Assembly (NCBI GenBank): GCA_027686065.1
Contig: JAQCTH010000058.1
Location: 1 to 23,327 of the forward strand
From: Clostridiaceae bacterium AF10-41
GTDB lineage: Bacteria; Bacillota; Clostridia; Clostridiales; Clostridiaceae
Direction of reading: 5' to 3'
DNA: 23,327 nucleotides
This document shows positions 16,685 to 23,327 of this stretch, piece by piece (within the stretch, counting starts at the first letter, position 1; each line of letters opens with the position of its first letter). The notes below the pieces were generated by a model, which was not told the origin of the DNA, ran no database searches, and worked only from the letters and a program-made list of their open reading frames with translations. The position numbers and the translations under genes were made by a program.

Positions 16685-17411
16685 ACATCACCTTTTTATT
16701 TTTAATAACAAGTAGTAAAAATTTAGGAATACTCCCAAGTCTCTTTATTCTCCAGGGTTCCCTTGAAACTCTATATAACCACTCTAATCCAATATTTATC
16801 ATCCATTTAGGAGCTCTATTAACTTTTTCTGCAATTACATCAAAGCTTCCACCAACCCCCATAAATATTTTACATGGCAATTCTTCCATATATCTTACTA
16901 TAAATTGTTCTTGCCTTGGACACCCCATAGCTACAAAAACCACATATGGCTCTTTCTCTTTTATATCTTCTATTATTTCATCTGCTTCATCTATATTAAA
17001 AAATCCATTTCTATATCCTACAATATTTATCTTAGGATATTTAACCATCAAATTTGCAACGCAAGCATTAAGACTTTCATCATTTGTTCCAAGCAAATAA
17101 ATCTTCTTGTTTTCTTTAGTACATTTTCTTATTATTTCCTTCATTAAATCTATACCTGCTATTTTTTCTTCAACAGGAGTTTTTAAGTAATTTGCTGCAA
17201 TTTGAAGACCAACTCCATCCGGTATTATAAATGCTTTATCAGACTTAAAATTATTTAACAACTCATCATTATAAAGACCTGTATATAATACTTCTGGATT
17301 TCCAGACACTATATGCACCTTTTCAAAACTATCAATATATCTTAATGCACTAGATAATTTATTTCTATATACTTTATATCCTAATACATCAATAAAATTA
17401 TTATCTTTCAT
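16677..17411 (-). CDS. tagA: WecG/TagA/CpsF family glycosyltransferase (GT26)
   Basis: A GT26 membrane-associated enzyme. Characterised members add N-acetylmannosamine (TagA) or ManNAcA (WecG) to an undecaprenyl-linked GlcNAc, the second step of wall teichoic acid or related glycans. The 244-residue protein shows VHIVSGNPEVLY, FIIPDGVGL with Asp65 (the position of the proposed catalytic Asp in TagA), KIYLLGTNDES, VFVAMGCPRQEQ, GVGGSFDVIAEKVNRAP and the C-terminal appendage EWLYRVSREPWRIKRLG needed for membrane binding. Length is typical. AAGGAG lies five nt before the ATG. It is the first gene of the five-gene operon and overlaps the MurJ-like gene by eight bases. No tagO, tagB or tagF homolog is in the window. 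Confidence 0.9.
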   Translation of the reverse strand: MKDNNFIDVLGYKVYRNKLSSALRYIDSFEKVHIVSGNPEVLYTGLYNDELLNNFKSDKAFIIPDGVGLQIAANYLKTPVEEKIAGIDLMKEIIRKCTKENKKIYLLGTNDESLNACVANLMVKYPKINIVGYRNGFFNIDEADEIIEDIKEKEPYVVFVAMGCPRQEQFIVRYMEELPCKIFMGVGGSFDVIAEKVNRAPKWMINIGLEWLYRVSREPWRIKRLGSIPKFLLLVIKNKKVMYE

Positions 17412-17452
17412 TTTCTCTCCTTAATAATTCATAAGTAAAATTATTCATAAAT

Positions 17453-17481
17453 ATAATACCACAATTGTTAAATTTTGCGAA
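17453..17481 (-). promoter_or_regulatory. Candidate promoter of the tagA-murJ operon
   Basis: On the minus strand TTCGCA (17481-17476) and TATTAT (17458-17453) are 17 bp apart, four of six and five of six matches to sigma-A elements, about 40 bp upstream of the tagA ATG. The -35 element lies within a repeat-like segment. It is a reasonable but unproven call. Confidence 0.45.
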
Positions 17482-17570
17482 GCAATCTTTTCAGTTCACA
17501 AGGAGCAGTTTACAGTTGCTTTGATTTTATAGGTAATAGGGAACAGGTATCAGAGAACAAGCTCAATTAT
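17476..17570. repeat. Degenerate short-repeat tract in the tagA-TPR intergenic stretch
   Basis: The 473-bp stretch 17412-17884 has no gene. Its first part holds GCGAAGCAATCTT (17477-17489, like 10990-11002), then CAGTTCAC and CAGTTTACAGTTGC, and then GGTAATAGGGAACAGG with a related AGAGAACAAG. These look like decayed units of the short GTGAACAG-style repeats found between genes in some clostridia. The match is degenerate and the family name is from memory, so confidence is low. The second part holds the large palindrome at 17660-17880. Confidence 0.35.
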
Positions 17571-17659
17571 AGTCTACTCCATTTAATTAATTTTTAATGT
17601 CACTTACCTATTATTTTTTACCAATAACTTAATTCATTATTAATTTAAATTCTTAGTAT

Positions 17660-17880
17660 AAATTGGCGAAGGTAAATAGACGGTGAAATAAGCATATAGT
17701 GAGAAAGTAGAAGTACTTGGTGAAGGAAGAGCTACTACTCCTTAGTGTTGTTGGTTTGTCTTAGAGCAGCGAGTTTAACCAAAACTCTTGGCATAGTAGT
17801 TCTCCAAGCCTAGTACTTCTTTGCGTAGCTATTTGCTTATGAAATATATCTATTTATCCTAGCCTTTATATTCGCAATTT
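17660..17880. repeat. 221-bp imperfect palindrome (MITE-like element or long-hairpin RNA)
   Basis: The two halves are imperfect inverted copies. Terminal AAATTG (17660-17665) pairs with CAATTT (17875-17880). Further in, TAAATAGA pairs with TCTATTTA, ATAAGCA with TGCTTAT, AGAAGTACT (17709-17717) with AGTACTTCT (17812-17820), ACTACT (17734-17739) with AGTAGT (17795-17800), and TTGGTT (17751-17756) with AACCAA (17777-17782), leaving a loop of about 20 nt. It ends four bases from the stop codon of the TPR gene. It has no long open frame and no U-tract. Its base composition is less AT-rich than the surrounding intergenic DNA. A miniature inverted-repeat element is the simplest reading; a transcribed structured RNA is the alternative. 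Confidence 0.7.
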
Positions 17881-17884
17881 AAAA

Positions 17885-18973
17885 CTATTTGTTCAACATT
17901 TTTTCTAAGTCTTTTACTATCTCATCTTCAGGATTTATTTTCTTAGCTATATCTAAATGTATTTTAGCTTCTTCTAAATTATTTAAATTAATATAGCACA
18001 TAACAATATTTGTACATATTTCTACTTCTCTTGTAACTTCAAAGGCTTTTTTAAAGTATTTAATTGCACTTTTAAAATCATTTATACATGCATAGTTTAT
18101 TCCCAGCTCAACCACTACTTCATATATTCCACTTTCTCTTTCTAAACTTTCATTCAAGTAATAAATAGCTTTTTCATAATTTTCAAGCTTCCTATACGCA
18201 ACTCCCAAATAATAGTATATTAATGGATTGTCATCAAACTTTTCTAACAGTTCAATTAATAATTTTATGGTTTTAACAGGGTCGTCATTTAAATACTCTA
18301 TTGCAACTTCATAATTTGCAATATTAGTAATATCCTCAATTAATATATTTACCTCTTCTGTTCTTTTTCCACCATTGTTTAAATATTCATTAATTGCGAC
18401 TTTTGCCCCTTTAAAATCTTTATCGTCTTTTAATATTAAGGATTTATAAAGATAAGCTTCTGGAACTTTTAATATATTTTCTTCACAATATTCTATATTT
18501 TGTAATAATATCTCTTTAAATGCACTATCTTTCTCTCTTAAGCTCTCACCTACTAATAAAAGTTTTCTCATAATATCAATATCTTTTGAGTATCTATAGA
18601 AACCCTTTAAAAGTAAATAAGCATCTATTAGCTTATCATCATTTATTTTCTTAGAAATTATACTTTTTATACAATTTTCTGTATCCTTAATATAAGTTAA
18701 TATTAATTCATAATCCTCATTAAATCTTAGATTTTCATCTGCTCCTATAGCAAAAAACATTCCTTCTATAAAATAATATATAGGCAAATTTTTAATTTTA
18801 ACTTCATTATTAACATTTGATGTTATGTATTCTGGAGAAATAGGTAAATATAAATCTTTATTTTTAAAATCTACATAACTAGGAATATTTATACTTTCCT
18901 TAAATCCCTTTTTGTCCATTTCTAAAAATAATAACTTACCTAATTTTTCTTTAAATGCTGCATTATAATCCAA
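17885..18973 (-). CDS. TPR-repeat protein of unknown function
   Basis: A 362-residue protein with no signal peptide or membrane segment, so probably cytoplasmic. I do not recognise a specific family. The C-terminal third contains three clear tetratricopeptide repeats (about 250-283, 284-317 and 318-351): PLIYYYLGVAYRKLENYEKA, then ELGINYACINDFKSAIKYF, then CYINLNNLEEAKIHLD. Less regular helical repeats probably fill residues 120-245. The N-terminal 110 residues are not repeat-like. TPR arrays bind proteins, so it is likely an adaptor. The start is TTG with a perfect AAGGAGG eight nt upstream; no other in-frame start fits. It lies between pgcA and the 221-bp palindrome and appears to be a single-gene unit. 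Confidence 0.8.
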   Translation of the reverse strand: MDYNAAFKEKLGKLLFLEMDKKGFKESINIPSYVDFKNKDLYLPISPEYITSNVNNEVKIKNLPIYYFIEGMFFAIGADENLRFNEDYELILTYIKDTENCIKSIISKKINDDKLIDAYLLLKGFYRYSKDIDIMRKLLLVGESLREKDSAFKEILLQNIEYCEENILKVPEAYLYKSLILKDDKDFKGAKVAINEYLNNGGKRTEEVNILIEDITNIANYEVAIEYLNDDPVKTIKLLIELLEKFDDNPLIYYYLGVAYRKLENYEKAIYYLNESLERESGIYEVVVELGINYACINDFKSAIKYFKKAFEVTREVEICTNIVMCYINLNNLEEAKIHLDIAKKINPEDEIVKDLEKMLNK

Positions 18974-19007
18974 TACATATACCTCCTTAAAAATAGCTTT
19001 ATTATAA

Positions 19008-19036
19008 ATAATACTACATATTTCAATAGCTTTAAA
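19008..19036 (-). promoter_or_regulatory. Candidate promoter of the TPR gene
   Basis: On the minus strand TTTAAA (19036-19031) and TATTAT (19013-19008) are separated by 17 bp, about 35 bp upstream of the TTG start. In such AT-rich DNA chance matches are common, so this is tentative. Confidence 0.35.
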
Positions 19037-19055
19037 GTTTTATATTTTTACATAT

Positions 19056-19098
19056 TAAATAAAGGTAAGCTATTTAATGTAATAACTCACCTTATTTA
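19056..19098 (-). terminator. Hairpin after the phosphohexomutase gene, probable weak terminator
   Basis: On the minus strand AAATAAGGTGAG pairs with CTTACCTTTATTT (19086-19097 with 19057-19069), about 12 bp with one bulged base and one G-T pair and a 16-nt loop, about 35 nt after the stop codon. The following T-rich stretch is interrupted. Position and orientation suit a terminator. Confidence 0.4.
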
Positions 19099-19132
19099 TC
19101 TTAACTGATTATTTTTCTATAATTTAATGTAT

Positions 19133-20860
19133 TTAGTTTAATTTAGCATTAATTAAATTTACTACTTCATTTTTAAACTTTTCTAATTGATCCTCTGAAT
19201 CTTTTAAACTACTTCCTTCCACCGCAACATAAGCTTTCATTTTCGGCTCTGTTCCTGAAGGTCTTACCACAAACCATGCACCATTTTCTAAAACAAATTT
19301 TAAAACATTTGATTTTGGAAGATTAATTTCCTTTTTATCTCCAGTAGCCATATTTTCTTCAACACTTAGCTTATAGTCATATTTAGTAATTATCTTAACT
19401 CCATTAACTTCAACAAGCTTTTCATTTCTTAAAGAATCGATACAATTAGATATTTTTTCGCTTCCTTCTTTTCCTTTTAATTCGAAAGATACTAGGGTTT
19501 CCTTAAAGTATCCGTACTTTTCATATAACTCTACTAAGCCATCATAAAGACTCTTACCTTTTTCTTTATAGAATAAAGTCATTTCCGCTATTAACATAGC
19601 AGCTATTACAGCATCCTTATCTCTCACAAAATCTCCTGCTAAATATCCATAACTTTCTTCAAATCCAAAAAGATAAGTTTTATTTTTATTAATTTCAAAT
19701 CCTTGTATCTTTTCACCAATGTATTTAAATCCAGTTAGAACTTCTATTAATTCAACATTATATGCTTCAGCAATTTTCTTAGCTCCATCTGTAGTTACTA
19801 TTGTTTTAATTATAACTCCATCTTCTGATAACTTTCCTTCTTCTTTTAAAGCATCCAAAATATATTGAGTTAATAATAATCCTGTTTGATTTCCTGTTAA
19901 TACTCTATACTCACCTTCACTATCTTTTACAACAACTCCAATTCTATCTGCATCTGGATCTGTTGCGAAAATAACATCTGGATTTTCTGTTTTAGCCATT
20001 TCTAATGCTAACTTAAATACTGCTGGCTCCTCTGGATTCGGATATGATGCAGTTGGAAAATTTCCATCTGGCATTTCTTGTTCCTTAACTACGCAAACAC
20101 CTGTATATCCAAGTTCATTAAGAACTCTTCTTACTGGCATATTTCCAGATCCATGTATTGGTGTGTATATAAGCTTTAAATCATTTGCCTTTTCTTTTAC
20201 TAATTCTTTTCTAATTGTTAAAGCTTTTGCAGAATCAATATAAGCTTTATCTAGTTCTTCACCAGTATAAATCAATAAATCCTTTTCTAAAGCCTCTTCT
20301 TCTTTCATAGTATTTATTTCATCAAAGTTACCTATTTTGTTAACTTCATTTATTATTATATTAGCCTTTTCATCTGTAACTTGACCACCAAACTCATCGT
20401 ATACTTTATACCCATTATACTCTTTTGGATTATGTGAAGCTGTAACAACAATTCCTCCAGTACAGTTTAAATATCTTACTGCAAAAGAAAGCATTGGAGT
20501 TGGCCTTAAATCTTCATATAAATATACTTTGATATTGTTTGCACAAAGCGTTAAAGCTGCAGCTTTTGAAAATTCTTTTGACATATTTCTTGAATCATAC
20601 GCTATTGCCACTGATGGATTTTCAAAACTTTTATTTAAATAATTTGCAAAACCTTGAGTAGCTTTAGATACAGTATATATATTCATCCTGTTGCTTCCTG
20701 CACCAATTATTCCTCTAAGTCCACCTGTACCAAATTCAAGATCTTTATAAAATCTATCTTCAATTTCGTTTTCATCCTTTATTAATCTTAATTCATCTTT
20801 CATCTTTTCATCAACTATCTTTGATTCTAACCAATCATTATATTTTTCTCTATATAGCAT
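19133..20860 (-). CDS. pgcA: Alpha-phosphoglucomutase / phosphomannomutase family enzyme
   Basis: A cytoplasmic alpha-D-phosphohexomutase that interconverts glucose 6-phosphate and glucose 1-phosphate, feeding UDP-glucose and surface glycan synthesis. The 575-residue protein has the four-domain layout: FGTGGLRG near the N-terminus, the phosphoserine loop TASHNPKEYNGYK with Ser142, the metal loop DPDADR (301-306), the sugar-binding GFEESYG (about 400) and the phosphate-binding RPSGTEPK near the C-terminus. Length and motifs match the PgcA/YbbT-like group of Firmicutes, some of which act as phosphopentomutases or phosphomannomutases. The ATG has AGGAGG six nt upstream. A TATAAT hexamer (20898-20893) lies upstream but no good -35 was found. 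Substrate preference cannot be settled by sequence. Confidence 0.9.
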   Translation of the reverse strand: MLYREKYNDWLESKIVDEKMKDELRLIKDENEIEDRFYKDLEFGTGGLRGIIGAGSNRMNIYTVSKATQGFANYLNKSFENPSVAIAYDSRNMSKEFSKAAALTLCANNIKVYLYEDLRPTPMLSFAVRYLNCTGGIVVTASHNPKEYNGYKVYDEFGGQVTDEKANIIINEVNKIGNFDEINTMKEEEALEKDLLIYTGEELDKAYIDSAKALTIRKELVKEKANDLKLIYTPIHGSGNMPVRRVLNELGYTGVCVVKEQEMPDGNFPTASYPNPEEPAVFKLALEMAKTENPDVIFATDPDADRIGVVVKDSEGEYRVLTGNQTGLLLTQYILDALKEEGKLSEDGVIIKTIVTTDGAKKIAEAYNVELIEVLTGFKYIGEKIQGFEINKNKTYLFGFEESYGYLAGDFVRDKDAVIAAMLIAEMTLFYKEKGKSLYDGLVELYEKYGYFKETLVSFELKGKEGSEKISNCIDSLRNEKLVEVNGVKIITKYDYKLSVEENMATGDKKEINLPKSNVLKFVLENGAWFVVRPSGTEPKMKAYVAVEGSSLKDSEDQLEKFKNEVVNLINAKLN

Positions 20861-20922
20861 GCTACCCCTCCTAAAACTAATAATCAGGTAATATTATACA
20901 CTAAAGATTTTGATTATGGAAT

Positions 20923-20959
20923 AAAAAAATATAAAGAGATAAAACATTGTATCTCTTTA
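20923..20959 (-). terminator. Rho-independent terminator after the L25/Ctc gene
   Basis: TAAAGAGATA and TATCTCTTTA (20950-20959 with 20932-20941) form a perfect 10-bp stem with an 8-nt loop, followed on the minus strand by TATTTTTTT. It lies about 22 nt after the stop codon. Confidence 0.85.
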
Positions 20960-20981
20960 CATTTTTCGAGGTATTTTTTAT

Positions 20982-21581
20982 TTATTTATTACTATTTTCT
21001 TCTTCTATTTCTTCCATATCATCGCTTACAGTTTTTCTTTCATAAGTTACTGAAGCTATTACAGTATCTAAATCATCAATTATTGAAAGCTCTGAGGCTA
21101 CTTCTAGATCACCTACTCTATAGACATATCCATTATTACTATCATTAATATTTATATCTATATGCTTTGGTAATGTATCAGCTGTACATTCAACTTTTAT
21201 ACTTCCTCTTTCTTTTTGTAATACCATACCTCTTTTATTTAAATTGTTTTCTCCTACATAATGAATAGGAACAGAAGATATAATTTTTTGATTTTGTTCT
21301 AATTCCTCTAAGTCTAGATGAATTATTTTATGTGATACAGGATCTCTTTGAAGATCTTTTATTAATGCCTTATGACTACTACTACCCTCTAATTCAAAAT
21401 TTAAAACTCCATGCTCTCCAGTTTTAGAAATTTCTCTACAAAGATCTAATTCTCCTACTTCGAACATGAAGTCCTTAGAATTTTTTCCATATAATATTCC
21501 TGGCACCTTCCCTGTTCTTCTTAACTTCTTAGCATTGTTTGGTATATTTGCTTCTCTCTTATTTAAGTTTAAGCTATTCAA
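20982..21581 (-). CDS. ctc: Ribosomal protein bL25 / general stress protein Ctc
   Basis: A two-domain bL25 protein of the TL5/Ctc type that binds 5S rRNA in the 50S subunit; in B. subtilis Ctc is stress-induced. The 199-residue product has an N-terminal L25 domain (about 1-90) with LRRTGKVPGILYGK and ALIKDLQRDPVSHKIIHLDL, then a C-terminal beta domain (about 95-180) with VPIHYVGE and an acidic tail (DDMEEIEEENS). Length fits the long form. The start is TTG with AGGAGG seven nt upstream; no ATG is in a better position. The gene diverges from speA and has its own terminator. No clear promoter or sigma-B-type site was seen in the 203-bp divergent gap. Confidence 0.9.
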   Translation of the reverse strand: MNSLNLNKREANIPNNAKKLRRTGKVPGILYGKNSKDFMFEVGELDLCREISKTGEHGVLNFELEGSSSHKALIKDLQRDPVSHKIIHLDLEELEQNQKIISSVPIHYVGENNLNKRGMVLQKERGSIKVECTADTLPKHIDININDSNNGYVYRVGDLEVASELSIIDDLDTVIASVTYERKTVSDDMEEIEEENSNK

Positions 21582-21692
21582 GATAATTCCTCCTATTAAT
21601 AAGATTCTCTTTAAATATTCTTGTCACAAATGCTATTTTTTATTCAAATTTCACTTAATTACATATTTCTTTTAATATTAATTAGGATTTTA

Positions 21693-21721
21693 TTGCATAG
21701 TTGAAGCTAATAAAATATAAT
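21693..21721 (+). promoter_or_regulatory. Candidate promoter of speA
   Basis: TTGCAT (21693-21698) and a perfect TATAAT (21716-21721) are 17 bp apart. The -35 matches the consensus at three positions only. Transcription would start near 21728, about 57 nt before the speA start codon and just upstream of an 18-bp palindrome. Confidence 0.5.
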
Positions 21722-21740
21722 ATTAATGTTTGTATAAAAC

Positions 21741-21758
21741 TTATTGATTAATCAATAA
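21741..21758. promoter_or_regulatory. 18-bp perfect palindrome, operator-like, in the speA leader
   Basis: TTATTGATTAATCAATAA reads the same on both strands and lies between the predicted speA transcription start and its ribosome site. Its place suits a repressor site for a dimeric regulator. It consists almost only of A and T, so chance is not excluded. Confidence 0.4.
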
Positions 21759-21784
21759 TATTTATAAGAGAGAAGGTGTTCTAA

Positions 21785-23248
21785 TTGTATAAATTAAATC
21801 AAGCTGAAACTCCTCTTTTTGATGCTCTTAAAGAATATGTAAATAGAGATACTCTTCCATTTCATGTTCCCGGACACAAAAAAGGAGTAGGTATAGACAA
21901 AGAATTTAAGGATTTTATAGGTGAAAATCCATTTAAAATAGATGTTACGGTCTTTAAATTAGTTGATAGCTTACATCATCCAACAGGACCTATAAAAAAG
22001 GCTCAAGAACTAGTAGCTGATGCTTATAACTCACATTCGTCATTTTTTTCTATTCACGGTACATCAGGTGCTATACAAGCTATGATACTTTCCGTAGTTA
22101 ATGATGGTGATAAAATAATAGTTCCTAGAAATGTACATAAATCAGTCACTTCAGGTATTATTTTAAGTGGTGCTATTCCTATTTTTATGGAACCTGAAAT
22201 TGATAAAAAACTTGGAATTGCTCATGGGGTAACTCCTGAGACAGTTGAGAAAACACTTAACGAAAATCAAGATGCTAAAGCCGTATTAATTATAAATCCT
22301 ACTTATTATGGTGTAGCAACAGATATAAAGAAAATTGCAGATATAGTTCATAGCTATGACATACCTTTAATAGTGGATGAAGCGCATGGTCCTCATTTAG
22401 CTTTTTCAGAAAAGTTACCTATGTCTGCTTTAGAAGCCGGTGCTGACATATGTGCTCAAAGTACACATAAAATAATTGGATCTTTAACTCAAGGATCTTT
22501 ATTACATGTTAAAAGTAAATATGTTAATCCTACAAGAGTTCAACAAATTTTGAATTTAATGCAAACAACTTCACCTTCTTACATATTAATGGCCTCTTTA
22601 GATTGTGCTAGAAGACAAATTGCATTAGAAGGAAATAACTTACTTGAAAAGGCTATAGAACTTTGTAAATATACTAGAGATGAAATAAATAAAATTCCTG
22701 GATTCTATTGTTTCGGAGAGGAAGTGCTTGGAAAACCTGGTTCTTATTCCTTCGATTCAACAAAGCTTACTATATCTTCAAGAGAACTTGGAATTACCGG
22801 CTTTGAACTTGATATGATTTTAGCGGATAAGTATCATATACAAATGGAATTATCCGATTTTTATAATGTCCTTGCAGTTGGTTCCTTTGGTGATACTAAA
22901 GAAGGTATGGATAGATTATTATCTGCACTTAAAGAAATATCAAATGATTACTATGGTAAAAGAGAACCTATTCAAGACTTTTTAGATATTCCTACAATAC
23001 CTAGAAAAATTCTTAACCCGAGAGAAGCATTTTATAGCAATAAAACTTCAATCCCCCTAAAGGATAGTATAGGAGAAGTTTCAGGTGAGTTTTTACTTGC
23101 ATACCCACCAGGAATTCCAGTACTTTGTCCAGGTGAGGAAATAACACAAGAAGTTGTTGATTATGTTCATGACTTAAAGAGGGCTAATCTTTATGTTCAA
23201 GGGACCGAGGATTTAACTGTTGAGAATATTAAAATAGTTACAAAGTAA
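21785..23248 (+). CDS. speA: Orn/Lys/Arg decarboxylase, SpeA-type (arginine decarboxylase or relative)
   Basis: A pyridoxal-phosphate decarboxylase of the short prokaryotic group with the aspartate-aminotransferase fold, like B. subtilis SpeA, which turns arginine into agmatine for polyamine synthesis. The 487-residue protein shows TPLFDALKEY and FHVPGHKKG near the start, HGTSGAIQA (91-99), VPRNVHKS, the cofactor-binding DEAHG (198-202), and STHK (226-229) with Lys229 as the Schiff-base lysine. A C-terminal decarboxylase domain ends with LAYPPGIPVLCPGE. Lysine decarboxylases share these motifs, so the substrate is not certain. The start is TTG, six nt after GAAGGTG. No partner polyamine gene follows before the window ends, where an insertion-sequence-like end appears. 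Confidence 0.88.
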   Translation: MYKLNQAETPLFDALKEYVNRDTLPFHVPGHKKGVGIDKEFKDFIGENPFKIDVTVFKLVDSLHHPTGPIKKAQELVADAYNSHSSFFSIHGTSGAIQAMILSVVNDGDKIIVPRNVHKSVTSGIILSGAIPIFMEPEIDKKLGIAHGVTPETVEKTLNENQDAKAVLIINPTYYGVATDIKKIADIVHSYDIPLIVDEAHGPHLAFSEKLPMSALEAGADICAQSTHKIIGSLTQGSLLHVKSKYVNPTRVQQILNLMQTTSPSYILMASLDCARRQIALEGNNLLEKAIELCKYTRDEINKIPGFYCFGEEVLGKPGSYSFDSTKLTISSRELGITGFELDMILADKYHIQMELSDFYNVLAVGSFGDTKEGMDRLLSALKEISNDYYGKREPIQDFLDIPTIPRKILNPREAFYSNKTSIPLKDSIGEVSGEFLLAYPPGIPVLCPGEEITQEVVDYVHDLKRANLYVQGTEDLTVENIKIVTK

Positions 23249-23287
23249 GATTTAGAATTGTATTATTAGTATAAATAGGAAACTTAT

Positions 23288-23327
23288 AGAGTCTGTCAAT
23301 AATTTTGTGTAAACTTCAGAAAATTAA
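23288..23327. mobile_element. Probable terminal inverted repeat of an IS256-family element (window edge)
   Basis: About 40 bp after speA the sequence reads AGAGTCTGTC then AATAATTTTGTGTAAACT. This resembles IS256-family ends, which as I recall begin near ATAAAGTCCGT and continue with ATAATTGTGTAAA. The transposase and the other end would lie beyond the window, so only the end similarity supports the call. Confidence 0.45.

Noticed and set aside
17660..17880. The large palindrome as 6S RNA
   Set aside because: Its size and long hairpin shape suggested this, but it lacks the GC-rich closing stem, a terminator and any similarity to B. subtilis 6S sequences as I recall them.
20893..20898. TATAAT upstream of the phosphohexomutase gene as a promoter
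   Set aside because: No acceptable -35 element lies 16-18 bp upstream, so only the -10 hexamer can be shown.
1..23327. CRISPR arrays, tRNA or rRNA genes, prophage or defence genes
   Set aside because: No regularly spaced repeats, cloverleaf or rRNA sequence, and no recognisable phage, nuclease or toxin-antitoxin proteins were found on either strand.

Overview
The window comes from a very AT-rich, endospore-forming Firmicute, most likely a Clostridium sensu stricto species. The evidence is the A/T-dominated codon use, strong AGGAGG-type ribosome sites, frequent GTG/TTG starts, a division/cell-wall cluster carrying the sporulation-type pair spoVD and spoVE, a MurE with the meso-diaminopimelate motif DNPR, and a PdaA-type spore-cortex deacetylase. 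I cannot name the species from sequence alone.

Region 1 (1-9635, minus strand) is a dcw cluster read right to left: mraZ, rsmH, ftsL, spoVD-type class B PBP with two PASTA domains, murE, murF, mraY, spoVE/ftsW, and, after a hairpin and a tandem repeat, the first 45 codons of ftsQ/divIB, which is cut by the window edge. A sigma-A-type promoter (9607-9635) is followed at once by three 10-bp-spaced repeats that look like the MraZ operator. These genes make lipid II precursors (MurE, MurF, MraY), polymerise and cross-link them at the septum or spore (SpoVE and the PBP), and build the divisome (FtsL, FtsQ). murD, murG and murB are not in the cluster.

Region 2 (9714-12060) holds ychF with its own promoter and terminator, a 399-bp intergenic stretch, and the spore-cortex deacetylase gene pdaA on the plus strand, which ends in a shared hairpin against the converging operon.

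Region 3 (12055-17481, minus strand) is a tightly packed operon: TagA/WecG-family glycosyltransferase, MurJ-like flippase, two glycosyltransferases and a cyclodeaminase-fold protein (FchA-like). It looks like a small surface-glycopolymer pathway with its own lipid flippase. The MurJ homolog lacks two charged residues important in the E. coli lipid II flippase.

Region 4 (17412-20959) holds a gene-free 473-bp stretch with degenerate repeats and a striking 221-bp imperfect palindrome, then an orphan TPR protein and a phosphoglucomutase/phosphomannomutase-family enzyme. Region 5 (20982-23327) has the L25/Ctc ribosomal protein gene diverging from a speA-type PLP decarboxylase. The last 40 bases resemble the terminal inverted repeat of an IS256-family element.

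Most of the window is ordinary housekeeping sequence. The less ordinary points are a hairpin placed between an exceptionally strong Shine-Dalgarno and the mraY start codon, the 221-bp palindrome, and the MurJ-like/TagA/glycosyltransferase operon. No CRISPR array, tRNA, rRNA or defence system was seen.
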